A stretch of DNA of 64,000 nucleotides, taken from Strongylocentrotus droebachiensis (taxonomy: Eukaryota > Echinodermata > Echinoidea > Camarodonta > Strongylocentrotidae). The stretch's first letter is position 1. Every line of letters begins with the position of its first letter. The notes under the pieces are model-generated. The model did no database searches, was not told the origin of the DNA, and was given only the letters and a program-made list of their open reading frames with translations. The stretch is taken from positions 1-64,000 of the forward strand of contig JAVYIG010004992.1 of assembly GCA_035222895.1 (NCBI GenBank), written 5' to 3'. The translations under genes and the position numbers were made by a program. Positions 1 to 11,500 of the stretch are shown in pieces.

Positions 1-164
1 GCCCAGAAAAAAGAGCCCCCGAAAGTTGAAAAAGTAGCCCCGAAAATTTCCAAAAAATTTGAAATGGAGCCTCCGAAATGAAAAACTTAATTTTTTGCCT
101 GCGCCCCCCTTCTAGAATCCCTCGGATTTCCGCGGGTCCTGAGTTGAGTGTATATATAATATAG

Positions 165-331
165 GGTGGGGTCCACGGGTTTCAAGGGGCCATAAACCCC
201 CAAGAGCTCGGGGGTTACATTCTTCAAAGTTGGGGGGGGGAGGGAGATCAGATCGCAGCGGGTTGAGTGTATAGGCGTGGGGTCCACGGGTTTCAAGGGG
301 CCATAAACCCCCGAAAGCTTGGGGGGTTTAG
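165..331. repeat. Two-unit G-rich tandem repeat
   Basis: Two copies of a roughly 55-bp block starting GTGGGGTCCACGGGTTTC and containing CATAAACCCCC lie at about 165-219 and 273-331, separated by an unrelated G-run. The copies differ at a few positions. No coding potential is visible. Confidence 0.7.
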
Positions 332-396
332 GCGTTTAATTAGGGTCAGATGAGCATATTTTTAATACTTTATTTGTGACACTTGCGAGTCACTAA

Positions 397-927
397 TTGG
401 CGTGGGGTCAATACGTAGAGTTGCGTAGTGTTGCGTACCAACTACGCTGGCCTACGTCAGGCGCGGATCCAGGATTTCTTAGGGGAGGGGGCCCAACTTT
501 TTTGTTTTTTTTGTTCCCGAAAATTTGAAAATCGCGCCGGCCGAAAAGTCGCTCAGTTTGGGGGGGGGGGGGGGGGGGGGGTAGAGAGCACATTTTTTTT
601 TTTTGGTCCTCAAATTTTTTTCAATTTGCACCCCCCCCCCTTGAGCGCCAGGGGGGGGGCCAACCCCCAAAAAAGGTAAAAATCACGTGATTTTACATGA
701 TTTTTTTCTCAAGGGGGGGGGGCCCGGGCCCCCCCCCCCCTGGATCCGCCACTGGCCTACGTTACTATATGCTGAGGGACGGAAAGGGGTACGCAAGATG
801 AACGAAAACAATTCAACATGTTTAATTTTTTTCGCGTACTTTTGGCGTAGAAATTTGACGCAGAAAGTACGCCTTTTTACGCAACACTACGCTACATGCC
901 TACGCAACAGTACGCTACCCTACGCCA
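397..927. mobile_element. Older inverted-repeat element (host of a nested hAT MITE)
   Basis: The two edges are inverted copies. The left edge begins TTGGCGTGGGGT and runs into GTTGCGTAGTGTTGCGTA. The right edge, read on the minus strand, begins TGGCGTAGGGT and contains GTAGCGTAGTGTTGCGTA. Internal GCGTA-containing words recur on both arms. The element is interrupted by the hAT MITE at 458-754, so it is the older of the two. Family and target duplication are not clear. Confidence 0.5.
458..754. mobile_element. hAT-type MITE with 8-bp target duplication
   Basis: The element starts CAGGCGCGGATCCAGG and ends CCTGGATCCGCCACTG, giving terminal inverted repeats of the CAGTGGCGGATCCAG type common in non-autonomous hAT elements. 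It is flanked by a perfect 8-bp direct repeat, GCCTACGT, at 450-457 and 755-762, the target length expected for hAT. The interior is G/C runs and has no transposase. Degraded relatives with the same edge motif appear near 40034 and 54143. Confidence 0.85.
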
Positions 928-1231
928 GATCGACAAAGCAGTAAAAGCTTTCCACACTACGGAACTCCAGTTCCAGTGGCTTAAAGAATAACTACCGGTA
1001 CAGTTGGATCGTTTTTTTAATTTTTTTATATAAGGCCAAATTTAAAAAAAAACATGTTTGGCGTCCTGTTTTTTCGAAAAATGGGAAGGAGGAGGCCCTT
1101 TTTTTTTCTTTCAAAATGGCCGCTCGGTACATTTTCCCTGACATTCGGGCTATTTTCAAGATGGCGGCCGACAATTTTTTTTTTTTCTTTTTTTAATCAG
1201 AAATACATTTTAGCAGTGCTTTTCATGATTG

Positions 1232-1490
1232 TTTTCTTCAACAACAAAAAAAAAAAAAAAAAAAAAAAAATAGGAGGCGGCCCCCAAATAGGAAGCAGGC
1301 GGGGACGCTGTTTTTTTTTTCTTCAAAAAAAAATTCAAAAAAAATTCAAAAAAAAAAAAAATAGGAGGCGGCCCCCAAATAGGAAGCAGGCGGGGACGCT
1401 GTTTTTTTTTTCTTTCAAAAAAAAAAATCAAAAAAAATTCAAAAAAATAAAATAGGAGGCGGCCCCCAAAAAGTAAGCGGGCGGGGACGC
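1232..1490. repeat. Tandem array with GGCGGCCCCCAAA core
   Basis: Three tandem units of about 95-100 bp each contain ATAGGAGGCGGCCCCCAAA followed by a GCGGGGACGC block and a T/A-rich tract. The unit boundaries are marked by long A runs. A weakly similar block lies at about 1050-1170. Open frames across it are Lys/Phe low-complexity and are not genes. Confidence 0.75.
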
Positions 1491-2212
1491 AAAACATTTT
1501 TTTAATGGCCTGAATGGCAAATAAAGTTCTTGGTGGTTTTAATTTAGACAGTCTCTATATATCTATTTACACCCCGCGCCCCCCTCTAGAATCCCCGCGG
1601 ATTTCCGCGGGTCCAGCTAGTAATTTGTATAATTTGTATAATTTGTATATGAGGTAAGTACATGAACCAGAATAAGTTTTTAATACCATTAGGCATTAAA
1701 AAAAAGATGTTGTATTGTCCTTTGCGACTGACCCACAAATCTTGAAATCTACGGTTGGCTTTGAAAAAGAAAAAAAAAAATTAAAGTTTTTTTAGAAGAA
1801 AAAAATGTTGAATGAATAAACAAATATGAAAGCATTCAAAACTGAGAAAATATCAGCCAAAAGAGGGACAAAAAAAAAGTATTAAAAAAATAAGATTTCT
1901 GACCGACCGACCCATGCTTTACAACATCTTCTTTGTTTAGGCCTTATATTATTTCCTTCTGAACAATCAATCTTTGGAGAGCACCATTTTTTCTTTTACG
2001 ATACTTCTTAGGATGATCCATCATTATAAAAGCTATTCCCTAAATGATCCATATTGCAAAAACATGGGTTCAGTTCATTTTAAGTCGTTTATCAGTAAGT
2101 ATATGTCGGTTGTGAATGTGTAGCTTATATTTCAATAATTAGATACCTGAATTGTAGTTATCATTTTCTTATCATGTTGACCAAATTCTTTACTTTAATC
2201 TTGTGTATGCAG

Positions 2213-2939
2213 AACTTTGTAATTGACGAGTACCCAACATCTAAACTGTGGTGGGGTCAGTTTCGATTCGGCTGGTCTGTGGAGCATCATGGGAGTGGGC
2301 GGAGCATGACTACCAGTCACCTGTCTACCCATCGTTTGCCTGTGGATCAGGCAGTATGATGACCAGGGATCTATTTCAGTGGATAGCCACTAATTCAAGG
2401 TAATTGGCATTTTATTTCTATGGCAGATTAAACTAAATTGTGCAAAGGGCCAGATATGATATTTTCCTTTGTGCATTTTTAAAGATTTTGTTCTTCTCTT
2501 CAGTAGGATTATCATTTTAAAACCTATTTGTAACACATTGACACAAGTCTTTGAAGTATTTTTTTCTGCAATGATGAAACCCCTCCCCCCCCCCCATTTT
2601 TTTTTTTTTTTAATAATTTTTTGTAAATAGATATAGGATATGGTTAAGTAGGTAAAATGCTAGTGGTGTCATGTTTTTTCTAACAGCTGTCTGTAAACTG
2701 TTAATTTTGTTTTCTTTACTTTTCCCTTACACAGAAATCTTTTTAAATTTCAAGGAGAAGACGTATCCTTGGGTATATGGTTAGCTGCACTTCAACCAAA
2801 TTACCATGACGACCCAAGGTGGCATTGTGACAATACATGTTTGTCATCAATGTATGTATCTGCGGAATTAACCCCAGATGAAATTCGTAGCAGATGGCAT
2901 CATAGAAGACAATGTGGGGATCCATGTGGGTGTGGATGA
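2213..2939 (+). CDS. B3GALNT2: UDP-GalNAc:beta-1,3-N-acetylgalactosaminyltransferase 2-like, C-terminal exons (partial)
   Basis: Two exons, 2213-2399 and 2735-2939 (stop TGA at 2937), encode the C-terminal part of a GT31 beta-1,3-glycosyltransferase. Known family role: B3GALNT2 adds GalNAc to O-mannosyl glycans, including those of dystroglycan, in the secretory pathway. Seen here: LWWGQFRFGWSVEHHG, then SPVYPSFACGSG, then the GT31 motif FQGEDVSLGIW, and a Cys-rich tail ending RRQCGDPCGCG, which matches the human CGDPC tail. Splice sites are AG at 2212 and GT at 2400, then AG at 2734. Odd: within the first exon the frame must change between GGG-A at 2291-2294 and G-TGG after it. The expected HHGKWAEHDYQ reads through only if one base is restored, and exon phase agrees with one missing base. 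This is either a base error or a broken allele. The N-terminal exons, including the DxD region, are not in the window. Confidence 0.85.
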
Positions 2940-5900
2940 CGATAGTAGATGGGTTTTTTGTAGTCATTTGTTGAAATAGGTCAAATTATTCTCCAGCTTC
3001 TTTTTCTTAAAGGCATCGTTTAACAATGTGAAATCTGAGATGCACGGCCCTACGTGTTATCAGTGTCTGTGATATGGTGTAATATTGAAGCCCTAACAAA
3101 AAATCGCTCTTCAAAATGATCAAGAAGTGCCTCAAAAAAAGTAGAAATCTTTGATTGACCGGTTTTACCATACTTGTTTTTTTCCCAATAGACTGTAGTG
3201 TTATGAAAACCAAAATAGAGGAAAATGCAAAATTAGGTTTCGATTTCCAATCATAAATATCTTGATAATCAGACAGGTGATCGGCTTTTAAAAGTTGTGG
3301 GGTTCCTGATTGACCTAAAGGTTTATAATTATCATTGCAGAATGAGCTAAATCTAGAATTTTGTTTCAGAATCTGAGACAAAGTTACCGGATCCCTTTAA
3401 GAGAAAAAAACAATTCCTTTTATTTTGTCTTATTCTTTTGTTCTGAAACAGCATAGATTAATTAACTTAATTTGTATAGTTACTAGATGTTTGATTTAGC
3501 CTGGGTGAATAGTTCCTGAAATTTTTTAACTGAAACTTTTCCTGATTGACAATATGAATTCCATCTTTCTCCATGAATTTGATATCTTTCTTTGGACTTT
3601 CTCCCCTGTGCAATGTTTGGTTTTTGCATCCTGTTCCTGACTTCACCAAACCATCAAAGACTGAATCATGCAGTTATTGCATGTTTATGTAGTCAAGGAA
3701 TATGACTATTAAATGAAAAAGAAGCTGGTGAATATACTGTTGCCCATAAACTTGGAATTATTTTTCAATACCTCTTTTCATGAAATGATTGTGACAATTT
3801 GATTTATTCTTGGTAGATGTTAATCAAGTTTATATCTTCTCAAAGCTTTATTGGTCAATCTCCATGACTCTTTATATATTGATAGAGTCTTGAGAATATA
3901 TAAAACTTTATCAAGAATATATCATATTGTCACAATCACTTAATGAAAAGAGGTAAAGAAAAATTATTCCAACCAAATTGGCAACAGTGTAATTATATCT
4001 GTTATTTTGCTACTAATTGGTGCTATGTTTTGTCTTCAAGTGTACTAGAAAAATTGGACCATGTGATCAAAATATGGACATTACAGTATTACTTTTTATC
4101 GTAATGTTTTTAAAGAGGCTTTGGTAATATTGATGTAAAAAATTATAAGGTTTGAGAAACTATTTTTGTATAAAGTTTTGTGGAAGCTTTGTATTTTATT
4201 CCAATTGTTATGTTTAGGCTCTGACATGAGACTCAATTGTAATTCTTGCCTTTCATCCATAAATTGTGTCAAATCAAAGCACTTCTTACACCTCCACGTC
4301 TTATAAGCCCTTCATACAAAATAAAAAACATAAAATGGAAATTTTACTAAATATTTTTTATCCTTCAGTAGTAGAATACCCCTCTTTAATTCTAAATGAG
4401 CACAATCATCAATTTAATGAATCTTGAAACCATTTTATTTATGAGGGATACATGATATTTCCTCCATAATTTGAGTCATCTACACCCATGCATTATTGAA
4501 CTCTGTTTGAATAACAGGGTTATTAATTCTTCCTTGACTATGCCCCAAATTGTGCAATGTTTATGGTATTACACAAACTGTCGGTGGTTAAGTATAAGTA
4601 TTGTGCAGCTTTTAAGTAATTTCTTCAATACATGTATATCTAAAGGCTCTTTCAGATATTCAGATATGAAGCAGTAAACCGAGGCGTTAAAAAAAAAAAA
4701 ACCTATATGTAAATGAATGGCAACTGTGCGCAATAAAGGTCCTACACGTATTCAGTGTGGTCCGTGTTACAAGATGCAGGAATGTAAAGCATATTACACT
4801 TCTGTCTTAATTAATTATATACCATGGGTTAACATCTCATATATTTGAACGAGTCTTACAACTTGATATGAATGGGGAGGTGTATGCTGTATAATTTTGC
4901 TGGTATTGTTACAGTTGCATTCTTGCCATGTCTTATCTTGCGTATTGTAATACAGTCAGTTTATGACCATCATTTTCCAGGATTAATGTTAGATAATTTT
5001 AAGTATTAACGTGGTCATTTTTGTTGTCGGTCCAGTTTGAAATATCTTGGATTCTATTGATTTGATGTTGTTCTTCCGTGTTGCCTTTGCTTATCAGTAC
5101 ATGAGATACAATCTTGTTTATGTTGTATTTACGAGTCACATAGTGCCTGTAGTTGTATCAAATGCACAGCGCATAACTTACAGAGGATTGGTAGAGAAAA
5201 TAAATATTCTGTACCTACACTAGGATATGTGTGTAGAGTGGAAAAGATACATGTTTATACATGTATTTGAAAGAATTATCACTAGACAAAACATCTAAAC
5301 AAGAAATTATAGAACTTGGACCAGCAAAATTAACTTGCTATATCAGGTATCTTGTTATATCAAAGCTTTTTTTAACTAGCTTCCACTGTATTACAAGGTT
5401 CTACAACTGGACTTCATCAGCTGCTGCTTAATTTCTTCTTCCAAAGAAATAATATCGCTGAGCATTACATCAAATCCATCCCCTTTTTTAGTACTGGTAG
5501 TTAATTTATTGCATTTACACATATTTCCATCACCTTTCAACATTTATCTCCATAATCATTGATCATTTCTTGCCATTCTTTTTGTTGTTCCTAGCCATGA
5601 GTGACATCTTGAGATTCTAGGACAAGGCGACAGTTGAAGTATTTATTAACCAAATCATCATTATACCTTGCCTGAATACATCTGGAAAGCCACTTTAAAA
5701 CTTTATTTCTCTTTCTATTACAATTTTCTCCCAAAGGCTTATGAGCTTATTTTTGTGACGGATGAATTTAAGGGAAATAGGAAACGCGTCGTAATGGATA
5801 TTGGTAACTATGTAAATGTTTACGATCATTCATGTCTGTGACGTATTGAACAAAATAATGATAAACAAGGGGATACTTTCCCCTTGTTAATTTGCAAATT

Positions 5901-8537
5901 TCCATTTCTTTCTTTATTTTTTATTTTAAACAAATCTAGCCAGGTGTAAAGTGCTGCAACAACACAATAATCATATCATTGAAATGCAACGCAAAGACAG
6001 TATTTAACAAAAAGAAAAAAAACTTTCCATGTTTCCTAGCTGTATTTGTTTTAAAATGCCAACCTACAAGATCAACTTAAAATATAATGTTCTTCAAAAT
6101 GATTGATTTTCTTATCTGCAAGTCGGTTGAGAACTAATTTTAACTGTAGACACGACTTTTTCAAATATTGTGTATAATATATTTTGTTAACAATGTACGA
6201 ATTGTGATGTATATGGTGTATATTTGTTAATACCCACCAGTCATGTCATGCTTGAATGTTTATCAATTGTTATGTACCATACAGAAGTGTGTGTTTCTAT
6301 TTTACAACATATTCATTGGTGCTGATTAAGTGCTTTGTTATATTTGATAGCTTGCAAATGTACAAGATAAAACAAGAGACTGATGCTATATTTTTGTATA
6401 ACTTTGATATTTCATATGTATGATAGGGAGTATCCTATGTACAAATTTAAGGATAAAATATCATCTGAACAGTTGAATGTATGTAATTGTGATTTTATGG
6501 ATGACAAAAGTATTGTATGACAGCTCATTTTTGTAATAAAGAAACCAAACAGTAAGATAAATTTAAGTCTTTGCATGATGCAATGTTTTATTCAAGCATG
6601 ACTGATTTGTTTAAACAATATGTGTACTGACTGCTGCTTTGATGTTTAAAATGATCAGAAGATGATCTTATAAACATTGCAAACTATACAACTACATTCC
6701 TCATCTTCTTGGAAAAAGTTTATCATACAAATGTGAATAAATATGTTCTACAGTTAACCTGACTTTTTGTTTAACCAATCATCTACACAAATACATGTCT
6801 CACATCAACATGTCTCACATCAACACTTTGCCTTTGAACTTGGAAAGAAAATGCATGGAATTTAATTTTTACACAAACCCCATTTATATGAGAAATGATA
6901 TGGAATCGGGGATGCTCTCATATTTGTCTACTTTAGTTATTACAGGTAAATGCAACCCTTTTTCTTTAGCATTAGAGGTTTTAAAAGTTTAGTTTAACAA
7001 TATCAACTTCTGAACATCAGAAAATTCACATAAATGAAAATGTTTTGATACTCATACTTCTATAGTAATATGTGATGATAGAATTTCTTTTGTCAATGTA
7101 AAATATAAACAAATATCAACACATTTACATTGCAAAAATTTAGACTTGAATATCATATATAGAAATATACAATGACTGAAATTCAATGAAATCCAATAGA
7201 AATATTCAGTTGAATTCAATAATATAGTGGATATGCTAACATAAAACATGCAATGGCATGCTACTGGACTGACTTTTGTATCTAGACATTATATCTGGAA
7301 ATAAAAGTTGTTCACGCATAAGAAGTGTTAGTACATTAAACTACAGAGTACATGTACATATGGGAAATGTATGTATATGGGTGTGATATATGAGAAAATA
7401 ACTTTGCACTACTCGTGTTAACTTAAGAATTTAGTTGGAAAATAGTTATTAAGGTTTTTACTCAGATTAAATTACAGAAACTTAATACAAGGTCACTCAA
7501 ATCCTAAATGAAAGTACAATTACCATAATTTCTTGTGCTTCTTGATGACAAGGAGCTTTCCACACACAAAGTATGTAAAGTAATATTACTTCACAAATCA
7601 ATAATACTTTGGCAAATTAATGCTACATGCTTCCATTTCAAGGCACTTTTTAGATACGATTGTTTTTGCTATGACCATACTATTCCCACCCTCACAAATA
7701 ATTGAGAACCAAACATAAATTGATTTTGTTGATTAAGATCATTGCAATTGAGAACAAATCAGTGACTTCCCGTTTTATTACATCACGTCTAGATGCAGAT
7801 ATTCAAATTTTCAATTCAAATGAATTTAGCCTCAAAACTAATAATCTTTCACCTTTAATAATCATAATTCAATAATTTAAAATAGACTAGCTTTGCATGT
7901 GTAAAAAAAAGGTCACCTAACTTGTGATCAGACTGAAGATTGAAATATTAACATTAATTGTTAATTTTCAAAGTAACTCTCACGTGGTGTAAAGGTTAAT
8001 ATGCCACTACTGATCAAGAACATGAATACAAAAATAGAAAAAGATATCAAATTCACTAAATCAATGCATTATTGAGAAATATCAGAAATTGTCAAAAGAT
8101 AACATTGATTGAACAAGCAATACAAAAACTCAACAAATAGCAAAGCAATTCCAAACTAGAATGATTTTCAAAACAAATTATTTCAGTAACAACTTTATGT
8201 TTATTTCAAACTATTAAAACACTTCATTTTTATAAAAATATGAACATTAAAAAACTATTAAAAAACCTCAATTTTTATTGGTTGAGGGACCACTTTCTAA
8301 TTGCTGAACGTTCATGACTTAACCGATGAACCACATTTATACCACACCTGCAAAAACTAAATTAAAATGCATATTCTGGATTCTGTTTTTGTGATGATTT
8401 TCTCCTTTCGTCATTCATCTTTCAATTGAGAGATCTGCTCCCCTATTCCTGCACTGTTTAACTGTCGCTAAAGATGTTCATCTGATTGATGAAGAAAGAA
8501 CTAATTTTCAAGCGGTTAACAGTCATGGTGGATACCT
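2940..8537. other. Convergent intergenic space / 3' UTRs
   Basis: B3GALNT2 (+) and the bHLH-HMG gene (-) converge on this 5.6-kb AT-rich stretch. Possible plus-strand poly(A) signals (AATAAA) lie at 5199-5204 and 6535-6540, the latter followed by a quiet region. For the minus-strand gene an AATAAA lies at 8274-8279, about 260 bp past its stop. A palindromic MITE sits at 3735-3991. I see no other coding sequence. The short frames around 4471, 6795 and 7052 show neither splice support nor family similarity. Confidence 0.6.
3735..3991. mobile_element. Mariner-like MITE with TA ends
   Basis: The arms of about 65-80 bp at 3735-3825 and 3910-3991 are inverted copies. They start TACTGTTGCCC and end GGCAACAGTGTA, and share words such as TACCTCTTTTCAT and GATTGTGACAAT. 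TA dinucleotides at both edges fit Tc1/mariner target use. There is no coding capacity. It lies in the presumed B3GALNT2 3' region. Confidence 0.65.
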
Positions 8538-11500
8538 TTATGGATCCGACAGGGTACTCTTGAAGCCAGCTTGCTTCTTCTGCCGAAGGTTCCATGTGCA
8601 AGCTCTTTTTCTAGGATACAAGAAAGAGAAATGTGGGCAGAAAGCCATCAGAAAATAGTACAAAGAATACTAGTAGCTGCAGCAAGGTTTGAAAAATTTG
8701 ACTTAATAAAAAACGAAATTTTTCCTTTTGAGACTTTGACTACGTACAGCGGCAGGCTTTGTTAGACTACCAGTATTGGCTGTGATGCCTGCAAGAATAA
8801 TGAATTTGATTATGGAATCAGAAAATTCTTTGTCATAAACGAGACTAATCAAAAGAATTTCTTCATGATTAAGCAAGACTTTAGTTAATATATGTTTTCC
8901 CTATACCAAAGTGGAAATAATGTCCCAATAATTTTCATATTATGAGGTATCACAAAAAGCGGTTTTACTTTATAGAATCTAGTACAAATGTAATGTATAT
9001 AGCACTTTTTTGTTGTTGGTAAGTCACATATCCATTATAAACATGATTTTTGCGTGTCTGCGCGAAGTTTCTTACTTACCCATACAGCTGTTTGAAATTG
9101 TCAGGTATTTCATTCCATGCTTGTCCAATCAGTCTGTTGATCTCTTTGCTTTTCAATGTAGGCCAACCACTAAAATACATAGAAGATGTACTTTATTATC
9201 AAACTTATGAAAACAAAGCTTTAGGAAAGAATTTGTTATTAATGTTTTCTACGGGATAGGTTAAAAACAGTGATTATGGGACAAAAAGAATTAGAAAGAG
9301 GAAGAAGAAAGATTTTTAAAAATCACCTGCTTTTATACCGTATAAAGGTGGTAGTAACTTTCAATTCATGGACAGCTTCAGAATGCATTTTCAAATACTG
9401 GAAGGTATAATCAATGTTATATAATTTATTTATAATGACAAGTATGCATAGATCTACTGAAGATATGAACATCCTATCCATTTTCAGTCAATTTCACATA
9501 ATTATAGAATGCTGAAAAAAATTGTCTGAACTGGAATATCTTTATCTATTCTAAATAACAATATTTGATTTTTGATTTAGTTACTTACTCTTTGAACCTC
9601 TTGATATTGACCTTGATGAATAGTTCAAAGCCATCCATCCCAGATCTCTTGGAAGAAGGCTGCTGTCCAAGGAGGGACTTCAACACCATCAGATCATCTC
9701 CAACATCTAGGATGATTTCAACAGTTTGCCTCACCGGTTGAAATAGAGAAGCCTGTGGATTGTATTCCTCAAATGGATGGACACTGGTACAGGACATGCC
9801 GGGGTTTGGACCCACAACCTTGCCATCTAAGCCATTGCTGAGTGTGCAGTTTATGTAGCCAAAGGTTGGGTTAGGATCAGGATCAGGGACGAGGTTTTGG
9901 TTGAGGATATTCTTTGCTGGGGGTGAACCAGGAGCGGTGCTGTTTGGAAGGGGTCGCATTTGAGAGATCATAGGAATGGGAGTCTGCTGGGTGCTGCCTC
10001 TCCCAGGACATGGCTGAAGGAGACTGGATGGAGTAGCTAGAGCAATGGTACTGGATAAATTACAATTATCTTGCTGTAATGGCAAGAAAGTGGTAGAATC
10101 AGCCTGATTGTAAGGCTCATTGCCATCTCCATGACAAAGAAAAGAAATGGGTCCTCTCTTGTCAATGAAAGGAATAGACAACAGGTGGGTTGAGATTGCA
10201 GGTACTGGGAGGACCACTTGTTGCAAAGATGATCTCTGACCCCACTGGTTTGGGATGTGGCTGCTCTTTTGATTGACCTCAGAAAGAGTTGGGATATATT
10301 TCACCCCTGTGTCACATCTGATCAGGTCTGCAAGAGAGTCTCCCCCTTGCGGCAGATCATGGCTAGAGCCGGAACTACAGCTTCCCTGTGTAGATTCTTG
10401 ATCAAGGGTCTTGCTGCTGCTGAAACCATCGTCCAGGGACCCCGTTCCCCAGCTAGAGCTGGTGAAAGACGAGTTCATCTGGCTTGACCGGGAGGCATCC
10501 GTTTCAATTAAACTCTCAGAACACATCATCCCACTCAAAGAGCCGCTTGCTAGCAGACTGTCCTGAGTGTTCATTGTACTGAGGAGAGATTCAACATCTT
10601 CTTCTTTCATGTCATCATCTTGAAGACATTCATTACTGATCTCTGCCACTTGTAGGTCATCATATCGGATGCCATCCTTCTTATGCCGTGCTGTCTTCAT
10701 GGCTCTTGTTTTGCTCTTGGTTGTATTCTTCTTGATTGGCAAACTTGTCAAGGACTTGTCTGCCTTGTAGTTGAGACGAGCTAGCAGCTCATGTATGGAC
10801 TCTAAAGAAATTGGTGTGTTAGCAGGAATCTCTTTCTGGAACCCGTCTGTATTTTTTTTTAAATATAGGAAATAAAATAGAAAATAGAAAGAAGCAAAAA
10901 TAAAGCGTTAACTTTTGTACAAGAGGCAGGATTCCATCATGTGCTATATATTCAGTACATTAAGTCATTCCATGTCAACCCCTTATATTACCTGCAAATA
11001 TCATAATTCATAATTGAGCAGTCCTAGTATTGAGACTTGAGAGGTAAAGGGGTGTTAACTTTGAATAAATCTCTCATTTGGTTATAAATGTATGATAACT
11101 AGTTTATTCTGTAATTTAAAAAAAGGTAACTTGAGCAGGAAACACTCTCATCCTATTTCTTCTTTTATATTTTCAAAAGACCTGATATTTCTTAAAGAGT
11201 CATTTATGTACCTTCTTTATTTTTATTTTTATGTAACAAACACATAAATGGGGAGCTAAACCCTTGTCAGACATATTTTTCTTTCCTATTAAGACTTACC
11301 TATCAAAGTATATAAGGGAGCACTGAATGAAAGATCTCCAGAATCATTTGTTTGATCTATGTCCATATCCAAGCATAAATCTGCTATCTTGTCTTCTAAG
11401 AACTGAATATAATCACCTGTCTTGTTCAACACATAGTGCTGTGAAATAAAAATAAAAAATCAGAAGGGGGGAAGTGAAAGACAAAAATATCAATATAATA

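Larger units (their letters stand above)
1..2212. other. Repeat-rich stretch without recognisable exon
   Basis: No exon can be supported here. It probably lies in an intron of the glycosyltransferase gene whose last exons begin at 2213. It holds G-rich tandem units, a nested pair of inverted-repeat elements, a poly-A/GGCGGCCCCC tandem array, and a direct repeat: a stretch around TCTAGAATCC and GATTTCCGCGGGTCC occurs at about 104-141 and again at about 1575-1614. Long poly-G and poly-A runs make the short open frames here low-complexity artefacts. From about 1640 to 2212 I see only AT-rich unique-looking sequence ending in a splice acceptor. Confidence 0.6.

Noticed and set aside
1054-1497. 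Lys- and Phe-rich open frames near the left end
   Set aside because: They run through poly-A/poly-T tandem units and have no domain.
5780-6540. Possible extra gene in the B3GALNT2 downstream region
   Set aside because: AT-rich, no frame with splice sites or similarity; better read as 3' UTR or intergenic sequence.
9010-9259. Plus-strand open frames across 9010-9259
   Set aside because: They are the opposite strand of the HMG-box exon 9080-9169, which has splice sites and family match on the minus strand.
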